Assembly (NCBI GenBank): GCA_030144725.1
Contig: JASKMD010000031.1
Span: 8,281,823 to 8,345,822 of the forward strand
Origin: Haematococcus lacustris
Lineage: Eukaryota; Chlorophyta; Chlorophyceae; Chlamydomonadales; Haematococcaceae
Direction of reading: 5' to 3'
Length of the DNA: 64,000 nt
The notes below the pieces were generated by a model. That model worked only from the letters and a program-made list of their open reading frames with translations. It ran no database searches and was not told the origin of the DNA. Both the position numbers and the translations under genes were made by a program. Positions 44,000 through 56,900 of the stretch are shown here, piece after piece. Every line of letters starts with the position of its first letter. Within the stretch, counting starts at the first letter, position 1.

Positions 44000-45746
44000 G
44001 GCCTGCAGGTGTGGGGTGATCGAGAAGGACGGCCACAGCCGCACAGCCAGCAGCGCCGCTGAGGTGGACAGGCAGGGCGTGAGCACCTTGAACAGGATGG
44101 TGGTAGGGGCGCTATTGTCACGCCACACGTCAAGCGCCACTGGCACCTGCATGAGCAGCACAACACCCCACCTGGCCTCTGCAGCAGTGCAGGGCACATG
44201 GTGACTGTCAGCCAAGGGGTACAGAGTATGCTCCACATTATTTCGCCTCACATGCACATGTCATGCTTGCATGCAGTATGCATGTGACTGCCTATGCAAA
44301 TGTTGCCCTGCTGCTTGTCTTGTGGCTTGAGACCTACCAGGTAGAGCAGCGTGTTGACTGTCATGACTGCGGTGAGCACAGCTGTGGTGACCACGGCAGT
44401 ACTGTTGACCAGGGGGTGGCGCCAGGCGCCCCGTGGGACTGCCTCCCGAATGTTCTGAAGGGTCAGGGGGTACCCCACCAGCAGAGACACCTGCCGCAGC
44501 GTCACAGCCATGACTGCCTCTGCAGGACAAACCATGGCTGGCAGCATGTTCAATGCGATGGGAAGATCCTCTCCAAAACCAGTAGCAGGAAGCACTGCTG
44601 GCATGGCATTGTGCAATGGCACAGCAGGGGTGTGAGCAGTGGCCATGGTCCCACACCAACTCCAGGTGGAGGCAGCCCAGCCAGCTACACCCCTGACAGC
44701 TAAGCACCTCAGGGCTGCCAAGTCTTCCCACAACCCACACACAGCTACTCACACACAGCCACCTGTTCCACTCATCTCTACTGTGCAGCAGGAAAGAGTG
44801 CAGCGTGGAGCAGGTTACAGCAGAGCAATAGCTGGAGATGCACCACAGAGCACCACCCTGACTGGGCACCAGGCACCAGGGAGTACCGCAGACCAGCAAG
44901 CTATCTTGCAAGGCGGCCCTGCCTTTGCGACAGTGCAGCGCACTCATATGCTCTAACAAGGAACCTAGAGAAAGATGACACCAGCTGATTGTGCCAAGTG
45001 CACAGCCCCAGCAGCTACGCTTCTGCTGTCAGCACGCTGATGGTAGCAACTCCTTGGCGCCCCTGATTAGCCTTGCATGGATAGGGTGTGCTTGTATGTC
45101 CATGGGGTTTGTAGTCATCAAGTGTGCGACCGAGGATGCTTCAATTTGATTGTAGCGGAGCGAGGTTACCCACAGTCAACAAGTTGTTCCACGATGAATG
45201 AATTTTGTTTGCCTGAAGCCTGTATACTGTGACATGCGTCTTTGTTTCTAGATCAAATGCCCATGCATCATACGCTGTAGAATGTGCCACCCACCAGGCT
45301 GCAGCAGGCCAGGCTACCATTCGTGGCAAAATTGAAGAGCCTGCAGCAGGTGGAGGCAACGCTGTTGCAATGGAATCAGTTGACATGCTTGCCTTACTGA
45401 GGGGCTGGTATGGTCTTTCTGTGTGATGCATGCTGCCCACCTTTGCATGGCATCTTCCTCCCTATAGCTGATGCCCAGCTGCACTACTAACACCAACAGC
45501 ACTGTGCAGTCCAAGACATGGATGGGGATCTGGAAAAGCAGAAATGCACTGTTTACGTAACTGACGTTTACTCGTTGGCTCAAACCTTGGACGACCTACC
45601 CTTTTCAGGGAGGCCGCCCATACAAGCAAGCCTAGAGCAAGGATGGCACCTGCTACTGCAGTGCCTACAATGAGAGCCACACGAATTGAGACAACCTGCG
45701 AGTTCAAGCAATGCATTAAAGCGAGCGAGCCCCAGCACCCTCGCAC
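44000..45746 (-). CDS. Multi-spanning membrane protein, amino-acid transporter-like (tentative, partial)
   Basis: Exons seen on the minus strand: about 45603-45720 (V-A-L-I-V-G-T-A-V-A-G-A-I-L-A-L-G, one membrane segment), about 45433-45530 (L-L-V-L-V-V-Q-L-G, after a clear TTTTCCAG acceptor), about 45300-45400 (hydrophilic), 44338-44519 (S-L-L-V-G-Y-P-L-T-L-Q-N-I-R-E-A-V, then a membrane segment T-A-V-L-T-A-V-M-T-V-N) and about 44000-44146 (T-P-C-L-S-T-S-A-A-L-L-A-V). The last two resemble the late membrane segments of the AAAP amino-acid transporter family (the Y-P-L motif followed by a re-entrant helix). The ends are not resolved, and the first three exons could belong to a different gene. 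Confidence 0.35.
44520..44612. repeat. Short dispersed repeat, partner of 38312-38405
   Basis: It includes the acceptor region of the minus-strand exon ending at 44519. On the minus strand both copies read as A-L-N-M-L-P-A-M, but the good splice acceptor at 44520-44522 suggests that this reading is intronic. Confidence 0.7.
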
Positions 45747-45749
45747 CCA

Positions 45750-47570
45750 AAAAAACCTGCCTGAAGCGATGTCGCCAGCACATAGGTTAGAATTGTCAGC
45801 AGGTGCCAGCTTCCGCCAAACAACGTGGAATCATGGGGTGTTACGCGTGGGTCAAACGTATGAACAGGCCCATTTTTTGATGGCGTGGCCCACATACGAT
45901 CACATAGTATTATTTGGGAAAGCTTGTCAGCTCCAAAAGCCCGCTCAATCACACGTGTAAGTACACGTAAACATGCCGAAATTGCTGGCTCCGCCTGAGC
46001 GGAGCAGGCTAAGGACCGTGACCAGCCAGGTGTGGGAGGCAGGCAGTGCAGTAACAAATAGAGACTTGATGCGCACGTGAAATGCTGCAGCGATCCCGTG
46101 AGGCGCGCCCCTAGTGACCCTGCCCTGCTGCCTTGCTGCCTGGCGCCCCTGCCCTACTGCCTGTTCTGATTTCGATGCTGTGGCAGACACAGACGCATGC
46201 CACGTTACAGCTTCGAGCATCCGACTATCCGGCATGCAGGCGTCCGTGCTCGTACAACCGCGCTGCCACCCCTCATGTCTGCCTAAGTAAAGCTAAGCCT
46301 CGGCAGAGACCAAGCAGACCACGAATGGAAACCAAAGCAGACCACGTGTACTAGGTGCTGACCATATCCGAACCTGTCACATACCCACCGACATACCAAA
46401 CCTGTCACAATACCTGTCACATACCCATGGGCGCTATATCACCCTATCACACATACCCGACCCCCTGCAATGCCCCTCCCCTGGGGCTCCCCTAGCAAGG
46501 CTTATGGTAGTTCTCTTACCCGCTCATCATAACTACATGCACACCTGCTCCTGGCCTTACTCTCCTGGCCGGTTCGCTCGGCTTGCTACACCTTCCCTGA
46601 TCACCATCCCACCCAGCTTTTCACTGACCCAAGCCACCATCACACCAGCGGCTGCCGCCCCATTCGTGCGCATCAATGAGAGATACATGCATTTACCAAC
46701 TTGGTTGCTTGGAGCATACAATAGCTGGCTCCAGCCCCCCTTTGCTCAGTGCAAGTGGCTGCCAGCTGTACCCCCATGCTGGGTGGGTCCCACATGGCAG
46801 GTCGATGTGGTCCCGACAGCCTGCTGCTGCCTGCCAAGCTGGAGCCTGCCACGCTGGAGCCTCAAGCAAGCCACTGTGATCACAATATGGTGTGTCATAG
46901 TGTGTTGCAGGCAACAGAATCAGGCACACAGGGCCACCACCACCAAAGCTGATTATGCAAACAAGCCTGTTGCAGGTGTCAGGTGCAGCGGAACGGTCAC
47001 TGGCTGCGGGTGTCACTGGGGGCTAGCCAAGTCACGCACCACAGCAGCCACTGCATGCAGCGTTCCCACTTCATGGCAGAGGGCAAAGCAAGAGCAGAGG
47101 GCAAAGCAAGGGAGGTGCAGCTCTTAGCCTCTTGATCAGCAGCCTGCCCGCTGCCTCCAGTGGGCTGGGGCCGCAGCAGGTGCTGGAGCAGTGGGGCAAC
47201 CATGACATGTTCGATGCGCCCAGGTGTGGTGGGTGGGTGGGGTCCTCCCCTGCCTAGTCCCCTGCCTTGAAGGCTGTGGCAGTACAGCTGGGGCTGCCTG
47301 CACCCATACTCACATACAGAGCCACCACCTGGCCGCTGTGGAGATCAGGAGCTGGGGGCCTTGGCTGGGGTGCACTGGCCGCCCACCTGCATGCAGGTGC
47401 AAGCATGCATGCCCAGCATGGGGTGCCTGCTGCACACCCATAGCTGCCACCTTGGTGCTGGCTGATCTTGGCAGACGCCCTGCAGTCACTGATGCCACCT
47501 GCCCTGGCCAGCAGGGGGCAGCCAGGAGGTAGCCAGGAGGTAGATGATGATGCTCCGGTCAGGTGGCAGC
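45750..47570. other. No gene recognised
   Basis: One 207-codon plus frame (46504-47127) is Trp/Cys-rich and has no domain I recognise; its composition is that of the surrounding DNA. The downstream end of the PP2C-like gene (minus) probably extends into 47250-47570, but no exon could be placed with a matching phase. Confidence 0.4.
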
Positions 47571-47574
47571 CGCA

Positions 47575-47780
47575 GCGCATCAGGCAGCGCACTGATAGCG
47601 CATCAGGCAGCGCACTGATAGCGCATCAGGCAGCGCACTGATAGCGCATCAGGCAGCGCACTGATAGCGCATCAGGCAGCGCACTGATAGCGCATCAGGC
47701 AGCGCACTGATAGCGCATCAGGCAGCGCACTGATAGCGCATCAGGCAGCACACTGATAGCGCATCAGGCAGCACACTGAC
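47575..47780. repeat. 23-bp tandem repeat, about 9 copies
   Basis: Units gcgcatcaggcagcgcactg plus ata are nearly identical; the last two units have agcaca for agcgca. The array ends exactly at the splice donor of the exon 47781-47999 of the PP2C-like gene, so it fills the start of the following intron or, if that exon is read through, encodes the C-terminus. Confidence 0.95.
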
Positions 47781-50187
47781 CTGGTAAGCCACCAGCGTGG
47801 CGTGGTCCAGTTTGCCAGGTGGCAGCTTGGGGTAGGAGGTAGTGCGCATGGGGCTGTCAGTGGCCAGGCTGCGCATGGCTCGGGGCACGGGGGGGGCAGC
47901 AGCTGCTGCCGCACCCCCATCGCTGGCAGCAGCAGCCGGCAGCAGTCCTGCGGCCACCGCTGCGCGCCGCTCCACAGCTTGACGGTGCGGCTCAGTGACC
48001 TGCAAGGGTGGGGGTGGAGGGCCGGGTGGCGGCTGGGTGTCAGCGCCCGGCACAGTGCTGGTTGTGTGCTGGGGCAGGAGGGCCGCAGGAGGTGAAGCGC
48101 AGGAGCAGGGGGGGAGGGCGGCAGGTTGGGGTCAGGCCCAGGGGCTGGGCACTGGAGCGAGGTGGAGGGGAGGGGAGGTGAGCAAGATGAGCTCCTGGCC
48201 CACCAAGGGCCATTCACTGGAGAAGCCATCAGACAGAGATCCTAGACATAGGCTAGGAGGAAACACACTAAGCCTGCACCAATTTGACTGAGATCCTAGA
48301 CATACGCTAGGAGGCGGCCGCCTGGGCCACCAGGGGCCCTGGACCTTGGCCCCTGGGCCACCAGGAGCGCTGCTGTTGCCCGCCCAGCTCTTTGTACCAT
48401 CTCTTTATAGCTCCAGAGTCCAATGGATGGGGCTATGTGTGCATGAGCATCACAGCCGTCACCCACCCGGAGGGAGTGTGCGCTGTACTGCCCTGACCCG
48501 CTTCAACCCCCCACCACCACCCTCCACTCCCCCAGCCGCCGCCGCCCCACCCCCCCTCACACCTGGTACACATAGCGCAGCAGGCCCTCCACCAGCACCT
48601 GGGCTGTCAGGCAGTGGGGCGCCGCCTGCCCCTGCCCCTGCCCCTCCGGGCCCGCCAGCAGACTCGAGCTAGGGCTCATGCACCCCACCCCCTCCCCGCC
48701 CGCCCCTGCCCCCGTCCCCCCTGCTGGGCCTGACCCTGCCTCCAGCCCCATCCCAGCCTGAGCAGCAGCCCCTGCTGCCCTCCAGCCACCTGAGCCACCG
48801 TCCCCCAGCTGGCTCGTCGCCTGGGGCGGCAGTTGGGAGCGGGAGCACGTCATGGTCAAGTAGCCGTTGGACGCGCTGTGTGGCTGACGGGCTGCGGCCC
48901 CGCTGCTGGACAGCTTCAGGGACTGCATGCGAACCAGCGAAGCAAAGGCAGGGGCGGGTGGAACGCCCCGACCGTGCGATCGACGCTCCTCGCTGACGTC
49001 GTCCATTTCCCAGCTGCCAGGCTGGTTGCAGGGTAGGGGGGCCGGGGGGGCTGCACCGGGCACCATGTTGCCCTTGAAGGATCCACCCCCCCGGCGAGGA
49101 CACACCCGGATGTCGTCCAGCAGCTGCTGCAGCTCGTTGCTGGGCAGGGGGGCGCTGGCAGCAGGCTTGGCTGCCAGACCCGCATGCATGGCAGCATGGC
49201 CATTGGCGCAGGGCATGTCAGGGCATGTCGCCTGCTTTGCGGGGGGCTTTGCCGCCCCGTTGCCTGCCCAAAGCAGGGCGGAAGCGCCATTGCTGTGGCC
49301 ACCTTGGCTGGCAGCCGCCTCAGGCGGGGGGGGGGGGCGGGTGGTGCCCAGGAGGGAGGGGTGGTAGGTGGGGCTGCTAGCGTTGGCTGTGGTCGCCAGG
49401 CTGTAGAATGGCGTCTTGACGTTGTAGGGGGAGGAGGGGCGGGAGGAGGGAGAGGGGGCTTGGGAGGGCAGGGGGGTGAGCAGACTTAGGAGTGCCTGGG
49501 TCAGGTTGGCCAGAGCCTGCTCCTGGACGGCTGCGGGGTCCAGGGCGGGGAGGGCCAGGGGGTCGCTGGCGGACGCCACCTGGGGAGCCCATGTGCCCAC
49601 CCGCAGCAGCAGCAGGTTAGGGAGTGGTCTGCTGGAGTTGTGAAGTGGTACTGAGGAGATGCAGATGAGCTGTTGTGCTGATGTGGAGGTGTGCTGGTGC
49701 TGTTGTGTGTATGCTGACGCTGATGTGGAGTCGATGCTGGAGACAGTGTCATGCAAGGAGGTGAAGGCAGGTGACAGACATGCACACCAGGCCATGTGTT
49801 GGTGAGCCATGTTGGTTTCCGATGGGCCAGTGTGACTCCTGTTCCTGGTGCTCCATTCCCTGCCCTTTTGGCCCTCTGTCCTGCCTGGTCACGACTGCTT
49901 GTAGTCCTGCTGCCTGCTGGGCTGCCCCACGCCCCCCCTCGGAGCCCCACCTCCGACGCGTACTCTGCTGCGCGCGCTGTTTGCAGCAGGATGGGGTCGA
50001 AGTTATCGGCCACGCCGTCTGAGCCAAGGAACACGATGTCACCCGGCAGCACCTGCAGGGGAAGAGCAGGGCAGGGGAGGAGCAGGGGAGGGGCAGGGAG
50101 GGGGCTGGGGAGGGGCAGGGGGGGGGCTGGCTGGCAGTGCGCCCTGACAGTGCCAGCGTGCGCCACCAACAGCATTGTGGCCACGCT

Positions 50188-50221
<34 letters not shown>

Positions 50222-53006
50222 CAACGCATGGGTCACGCTGTTTGAGTAGCAGGGCATGCAGGGCTGGCCCTAAGGCAGGCAAGGAGGCAGGCAGCTGACT
50301 GGCCAGCTGGCATTGGGCAAGGTGGCCAGCACATGAGGGTGGCAGGGTAGAGTGAGCAGTGAGTAGAAGAGAGTGAGGAGTGAGCAGGGTGGAGTGAGTA
50401 AGGAACAAAGTAGAGTGAGGTTCCAGCAGGGTAGGGTGAGGAGGGAATGTGACCCTGCCTCACCTAATGGCAGTCCCCAATGAGGTTATGGGATGGATTG
50501 GCTAAGGGGGTGGGGACGGTGGCTGACCTTGGTCAAGCTGGCGGTCAGGTTGGACAAGTCGGGGTCATCTCCCAATGCAAAGCCCAGGGCGCCGGGGGTC
50601 CACCTCACGTTTCTGTGGCAGCAGCAGGCCAGGCGCAGGCAGCTGCACCACCACCCCTGCCCCACGCAAGGAATGGATGGCCACATTGCAGCATCAGGGG
50701 CGTCTGCCATCCCACCCTGCCTTCTGGGGTCCCCTGCCTGCCACCCTCCCTGCCTGCCACCCTCCCTGCCTGCCACCCTCCCTGCCTGCCACCCTCCCTG
50801 CCTGCTCACCGCCCTGCCTGCCAGCCCCCCTACCCCCCGCCCCCACCTCATGAGGCCTTGATGGGAGCCGGCTGTCAGCTCATCCACTGTCGCCTGCGCG
50901 GCCCGCCACACCCACGCAGCACTGTCCCCCACATTCACTGTCAAGGCCACCCAGCCCTGCCCCTCCCCCTCCCCCTGACCCTGGCTGCTGCCGCCACCGC
51001 CCCCTCCATGTCCCTCCCCTGACTTGTGGCGACCGTGCAGCAGGTCCATGAGCAGGCTGCTGCTGCCGGCCCCCCTGCTGCCCCCACTGCCGCCACTGGC
51101 GCTGCTGAGGGCCAGGCCAGCGAGGGGGTTGGCAGCCTTGCCAGTCAGGCCCCCTGAGCTGTGTGCTTTGACGGGGCGCTTGCGAGCAGGTCCGCCGCCC
51201 GGCTGGCAGCGGCAGACCACTGTGATGACCAGGGTGGTCAGGGTGCCGCACTGCTGCAGGATCAGCTTCTGGGCAGCTGCCACTGCGGCTCTCATCTCAA
51301 GGAAGAGAGTGCGGCAGCTGGGGGGTGGGGCTTCTGTGCGTGGTGGAAGCGGCAGCAGGGGCACATGCGCGTGGTGAGGGGCACATGGCCGCAGCGGCAG
51401 CGGCAACTGAGGCACATGTCAGCAGGGGCCGTGAGGGGCAGCTTGGCTGTGTGGCATAGATAGGGTAGGTGATGGAAGGCTGAGCAGTACTGCAGGATGG
51501 GCTCTGCTGTTGTTCTCAAGCGTTAGCTGGCGTTCTGTAGCCTGCTGCTTCTAGATGTGGGTCCCACTGTGGGTCACACTGTGGGTCACACTGAGGGTCA
51601 CACTGTGGGATACCAGGGCGAACCAAGCTGCCCTACTATGGCATTGAGGCCCGCCACCATTTTGAAATTGTGTGAGGGTGTGGGCTGCGGCAGAAACACG
51701 GTGTGATCCCAAGCATCACCACCTGGTCTGCTGCATGCGCTAGGGCAGCACCACCATCTAATACACACCCAGGCACCTGCACCTACACACCCACGGCCAC
51801 AGCAGCTGCCATCCTGCTGCTGCCCTGTCACGCCCTTCCTGCTCTGGTGGCACCCCAGGCAGGCTGCGGGTGTTCGCCTAGCCCCTGCTGCCCTGCTGCC
51901 TGTCCCTAGGGCCTGCCTCCCCACCCAGCAGCTGCCGCCGCAGCAGCAGCAGGGGGGTCACCTGCGTCTGAGCCCAGCCCCGCCAGGGCCTGGTGCAGGT
52001 GCGCGCATGCACCCAGCACAGCGCAGCGGGCGGCACGCCTGGCTGGCTCCCCCCAATTCACCCCATCCGCCAGCGCCAGCACTGACCCTGTGCAGCATGT
52101 CCCGCCAACAAATGGGCAACTCACAAAGGGTGTGTGGCAGCAGGTCAAGGACAACAAAAGGGTCACACATTATGGGCGGGAAAAGGTGTAAGTGTGAGGA
52201 CCTGTGGGGTGGGGTGACTCATTCCTCGTCGCTCATCACAGTATGCTCAGCAGCGAGCGATACCTTTCATGTGCTCGTGGTCATAGCTTGCGGTCGAATG
52301 TGTCCTGCCACCACCCTCACCCTTACTCCTACTATGGCAGCAGCAACCCTCCACTTCATTGCAATCTTACAATGACACAGTGACAGCCCAGCGGTGGCTG
52401 CCCAGCAGCGGAGGTAGTAGCAGCAGTGCCAGTGGGGCTGGCTGTTGTGCTGGGCTGGCGCTGCCCTCCCCAGCCGTCACTGCCACTGCTGGTGACCCAG
52501 GGGGCAGGAGGCAGGACTGCTGAGTGCGCACTGCTGGACTTTGGCTGCATGGGGTCATAGCGGTACAAGTGATGCGTAGCCATGGGCCAGGGGCTGCGCA
52601 CCTGACTTGTAGGCGGTGATGCCAAAGCAATCTGCTATTGGGTTGCCATTGCGGGTGCCTGTGGCTGGCGCTGCGTCGTAGGCTGAGATGGAATGTCCAC
52701 AGGCCCATTCAGTGGGCTGGTCCCAGCGCAGCTGAAGGTCTGCGCTCACAAGCCAAAACGGTGGGGTTGTAGGCACAGGGGCCATGCACGGCTCTGAAAG
52801 ACGCAGACCCACCTGGTGCGCAGGCCGCGATGTTTCGAATGCCCTCATCTGGACCACTGTGAGCTGCCAGCAGGGTGAGGTCCAATGGGGCTGCCAGCAA
52901 GATGTCCGACCCTTCTGGCAGGTCGAAGTCTGGCCCGGGGACGCCCGAGAAGACTGGGGGCGCTGGGGGTGTAGCGTCTGCCGCGTGTGCCCTCGAAAAT
53001 GTGTCC
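47781..53006 (-). CDS. PP2C-like phosphatase-domain protein, CG9801 type (5' and 3' ends unresolved)
   Basis: Minus-strand exons, 5' to 3': 53006-52813, 52793-52602, 52087-51925, 51317-50847, 50612-50528, 50052-49951, 49579-48563, 47999-47781. All phases agree, giving about 814 residues. Landmarks: N-P-I-A-D-C-F-G-I, then L-A-L-A-D-G-V-N-W-G (the metal-binding D-G of PP2C in the form seen in the CG9801 group), L-T-T-L-V-I-T-V-V, V-N-V-G-D-S-A, L-T-A-G-S-H, L-G-D-D-P-D-L-S-N-L-T, P-G-D-I-V-F-L-G-S-D-G-V-A-D-N-F-D-P, K-T-P-F-Y-S-L-A, and finally P-G-K-L-D-H-A-T. Metal-ligand Asp residues are present, so Mn/Mg-dependent Ser/Thr phosphatase activity is plausible but not proven for this group. A roughly 1-kb exon inserts a long Ser/Pro/Gly-rich loop before the last motif. 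The first coding exon upstream of 53006 and the last exon were not found. The third exon could alternatively end at 51962, which would break the phase. Confidence 0.85.
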
Positions 53007-53909
53007 CTGCCGCGTCATACTCAGAATGCTCGTAAGCCCTATGGCAAGCTGCACGACGAACTTCACCATTGCATTTGCGGGGGCGCACTTCAACTGTCGA
53101 AAGCGGCGCAGCAAGTCACGTACACCGCCCCCCATATGCTCGTAGCCTAATTATGTTCTCTTCTGTAGCACATGAGTCAAGGTGACTAACTTTACTTCGA
53201 ACCCGGATTTCATCAACTGAGCGTCATGTTGAGGCGTTCAACGGTTTCAACGTTTTCTCCTGATGTGGCAGCTCCGGCCATTTGGAGCGCATGTAAAACA
53301 TAGTGATGGCTGTGGAGAATTCTCTGATGTTTACGGTCTAGAGTCACTGGAAATCAACAAGCAGTGAGTTTAGTCAATTCACAGAGCGAAATAACAAAGG
53401 CATGCAGCAAGGTGACAGCGGCGCCATCACCAGCAACATCACTATCATCACTATGTGTCTCATCCCATGAAATCCCATGGAAAAAAAGGAGCCAAACCAT
53501 TTGCCCCTCACGAAGGGATGTGTGAGAGCGACAGCATGCAAAGGGTAGGGCTCGAGCACTCCTATGATCACACCTAGGTTAGTGACGCAGTATCATTAGA
53601 CACTAGCTGTTGTGGAGAAGTGCAGGGGCTCCCCAAGGATAAGGATATAGGCTTCACCTGAGGAATGCCACTATGCCACAATTTGTCGACACAGCCCGGG
53701 AGCCGTAACTTACGGCTGAAGCAATGAACGCACTGCTGCTATCGGTCCAGCTATCATCAAGCTGTAGCGAACGCGCTACAAACGCGCTACAGACACGCTA
53801 CAGGCGCGCTCTAGACGCGCTCTAGACGCGTTGAACCCTAGCCCCGCCGCCCTACCACCAACAAGCCTACCCATCTGTACCCTGGTTGCCGCTGCCGCTG
53901 CTGCAAGGC
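53007..53909. other. Spacer; probable 5' region of the PP2C-like gene
   Basis: It must contain the missing first exon or promoter of the PP2C-like gene, but no convincing ATG exon was seen. Bases 53765-53832 are an 11-base tandem array (acgcgctacag, then gcgctctagac). Confidence 0.4.
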
Positions 53910-56900
53910 TCACGCAGCGTTATTGCTACAACTCGACACCACCGGTCGGGGCTTGAATGTGTCTGGCAGCGTGTGCGCCTTGCCCCGGCCCTGATGTTGC
54001 CGGGCCAGAAGCTGAAACCCTGGCAGCCGGGGGTCAGGCATGGGCGGTACCCCACTGCCCCAGCCTTGGCCGCGGCCCCCCTCCAGCACCGCGCCCGCGC
54101 TTATCACAGGCCGAGGGGCCGCAGAGGCCAGCCAGGTGGCCAGGGCCGGCGGCGGGCCCTTCAGGCTTCCATTGCTGGCCCGAGCCGGGAGGCTGCGCCG
54201 AGCCTGCTGCAGGGCCCCCCACAGCTGCTGCTCCTCCCGCCCCCCCAGCGGCCCTGACCTCCCCAGGCTGGAGCCCCCTGCAAGGCCCCACCCCTGACTG
54301 TGGCTAGGCGGGCTAGCCATGGCCCAGCCAGGCCTGCAGGCCTCCTTGGGCACCCGGTCGCCATGCAGCCAGGCCAGCGACAGGTTGGCAGGCATAGGGC
54401 CCGGGGCGGACGCCGCTCCCCCCTTGGCCAGCCCCGGGGGGCTGTGGGGGGACCTGACCCAGGCACTGGACCAGGTAGCTGCAGGCTCTTGTGCGGCGGC
54501 AGCAGCAGCAGCAGCAGCAGCTGCCCGTTGAGCATGCCTGTCTGCCCGTCGTTGCCGCCGAGCCTCCGCCGCTGCCACCGCTGCTGCTGCCTGCGCACCG
54601 GCCGCTGCTGCATTGCATGCATCCTGGTTTGACCCTGACCCCAGCCTCTGCTGGCCCGGAGCGTCAGGTCCTGGCACCTGGGCGGTGTTGGGGGGCCTGC
54701 TGGGGGGTGCTGCTGCTGCCGCCACACCCGGCCCCTGCAGGCTGTGCTGCTGCCGCCGCCTCTCCATCTCCCTCAGGTGCTGGGCCGCTAGCAGCGGGGG
54801 GTCAGGGGGCGGCAGGCAGTCAGAGGGTGCCAGCAGCAGGTGCAGGGGCTGAGGGAGGGGCAGGCAGGCAGGCAGGGCGGGGCCTGCGGGGCTGCGGGGC
54901 TGGGGGTGAGGTGTGGGCGCCCCGAGGCCCAGGGGGGGGTGGCTGGGCACGGGGGCTACGCGGTCAAGGCCCTGCGCTTGCGCTGCCATCAGCCCCAGCA
55001 CCTGGATGCCTAGGGGGAGGGGCGCCAGCATGTACCTGTTGGCCTGCTCCTCCTGCAGGCGCAGCGTGGGGACATCGCCTGCCCGGCCGGCCAGGCTGGT
55101 AGGTGCTCCCCCCTGCTGCTCCCACCTCCCCTCCTGCTGCTGCTCCTGCTGGTGTCCTCCCTTCCAGGTTGTGGGGGTGGTGGGGGTGCTGCCGACACCC
55201 AGTGCCTGGGGGGGCCCTTTGCTGGGGGACAGGGAGGGAGGGGGGCGTGGGGCAGGGAGCGGCGGCAGCAGCAGGGGTGGGGGCCGGGGGGGGCTGGGCG
55301 CACATCCTGACTCGGCCCCAGAGCCGACCGCCTGGCCCCCTGCTTCCTGCAAGGGCCTGGCCTCTGGGTCAGGCTGCTCACCCTCCTGCCCACACTGCTG
55401 CTGGGCCCAAGGGGAAGGGGGCAGGGGCAGGGGCAGGGGCAGGGGCAGGGGCAGGGGCAGGGGCAGGGGCAGGGGCAGGGGCAGGGCCTGGGGTGTGTGT
55501 GGCTGCCCCACTGCTGCACAGGGTGCTGTTGCCGCCAGAGCCGGCAGCTGCAGGCGGGCGATGGGGGAGGTGGGTTGCCCGATGTCGTCATCCGAACCAC
55601 ACTTGTCCATGCATGCCATGAGGAGTGAGGGGGTGAGGGGGGCACGGCAGGCCGGCCCAGCCTCCTGAGCCAGCAGCCCTGCCAGCCCCTGCACCCACTG
55701 ACCCAGGTCCTGGTCAGCCTGCAGGCAGCGCAGACTGGCGCGCCGGGACCTGGTTGCGTGACTGCTGCCCGCAAGGCCAGTGCTGGGGACCCGGGGATGA
55801 GTTGGGGGAGGGGAGGGCGAGGGGGGGTGGGACACCAGCTGCAGGCGGCGCTGGATGCCCTGCTGCCATTGGCCATCTGTGCCAACCACCCCCTGCGCCC
55901 CTTCCTCGGCTTCCTGCTGTGCTCCCCGGCCCTCACTGGACAGCCGCCGCTCCTGCCCGCCCTGCTCCTGGCCTGCCGTGAACTTCGCGCCTCGCAAGGC
56001 TGCCACATGAGGTGGCAGCAGAAGAAGGGGTGGGGGTGAGACTGGCTGCTCGTCCTCCTCAGCAGGCCTGCTGGCCACGGCTGCCAGCACGTGGCGGACA
56101 AAGGCATGCGCCCCTGCAGCCTCGCCCCCCAGCGACCTACTTTCCTTCCTGTCCCCCTGGCCCGCGCTCCTGCCCGTCAATGCCTCGTTGCGAGCGCGCT
56201 GCTGCTGCTGCGCAGTTCCCGGTGTGTCTCCCCCGGGGGTTGTGGCGCGCGTGCTGTAGCCCGTCGCGATTTTCAGCGCTGCTGGGCTGGCGTTCGCCGC
56301 GCTGTTGCGGGTGATCACGCCTCGCGCACGCAGCATGTCTTGGATTGCTTCCTGTTTGCGGCGAGCTGCGGCGTACTTTTTCATCGCGGCCTCGTGCTGT
56401 CGGATCATGTCGTTCATGGCCAGGGTCCGGCGCACCGCGGCGCGTGTGTCGGGGCTGATGATCTCATCCAGATCTAGCTCAAAAGTGTAGGCCGAGCTAG
56501 CCATGCGCATGCTGGGCAGGCGGGCATGGCTGGCCGACAGTCCCAGCCGGTCCAGCCCTGCCAGGTTCGCGCCAGCCAGAGTCGTCAGGCCCCGGGTCGG
56601 TGCGTCCGGGGGTGCGTCCGACGCGCCGATTGACAACCGGGGGTCCCGGGTGCGCTCGTGCAGCGCTTGCATAAATGTGGTGCTGGGCCGTGCGGCCTTG
56701 GTGGACGAGGGTGTGCTGCTGCGCTTGGCTCTGGGTGTTCCCAGGCTGGCAGCAGCAGGTGTGATACTGCGGCAGGCCAGGCCATGGAGGTCACTCCTGG
56801 CTGCCGCTGCCGCCCCCCCACCGCTGCCCTCAGCTGCGCCCCTGCTGGGGTTTGCAGGGAGGCGGAGGACGGGTGGTTGTGGTTCTGGGTGACCCAGGTG

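Noticed and set aside
46504..47127. 207-codon plus frame as a possible gene
   Set aside because: No domain, no clear splice sites, and composition like the surrounding DNA; not enough to call a gene.
47575..47780. CRISPR-like regular repeat
   Set aside because: There are no spacers between units: it is a plain head-to-tail tandem array in a eukaryotic gene.
55010..56107. 365-codon minus frame inside the 1041-codon gene
   Set aside because: Alternative frame of GC-rich, low-complexity sequence; shorter than and fully contained in the main frame.
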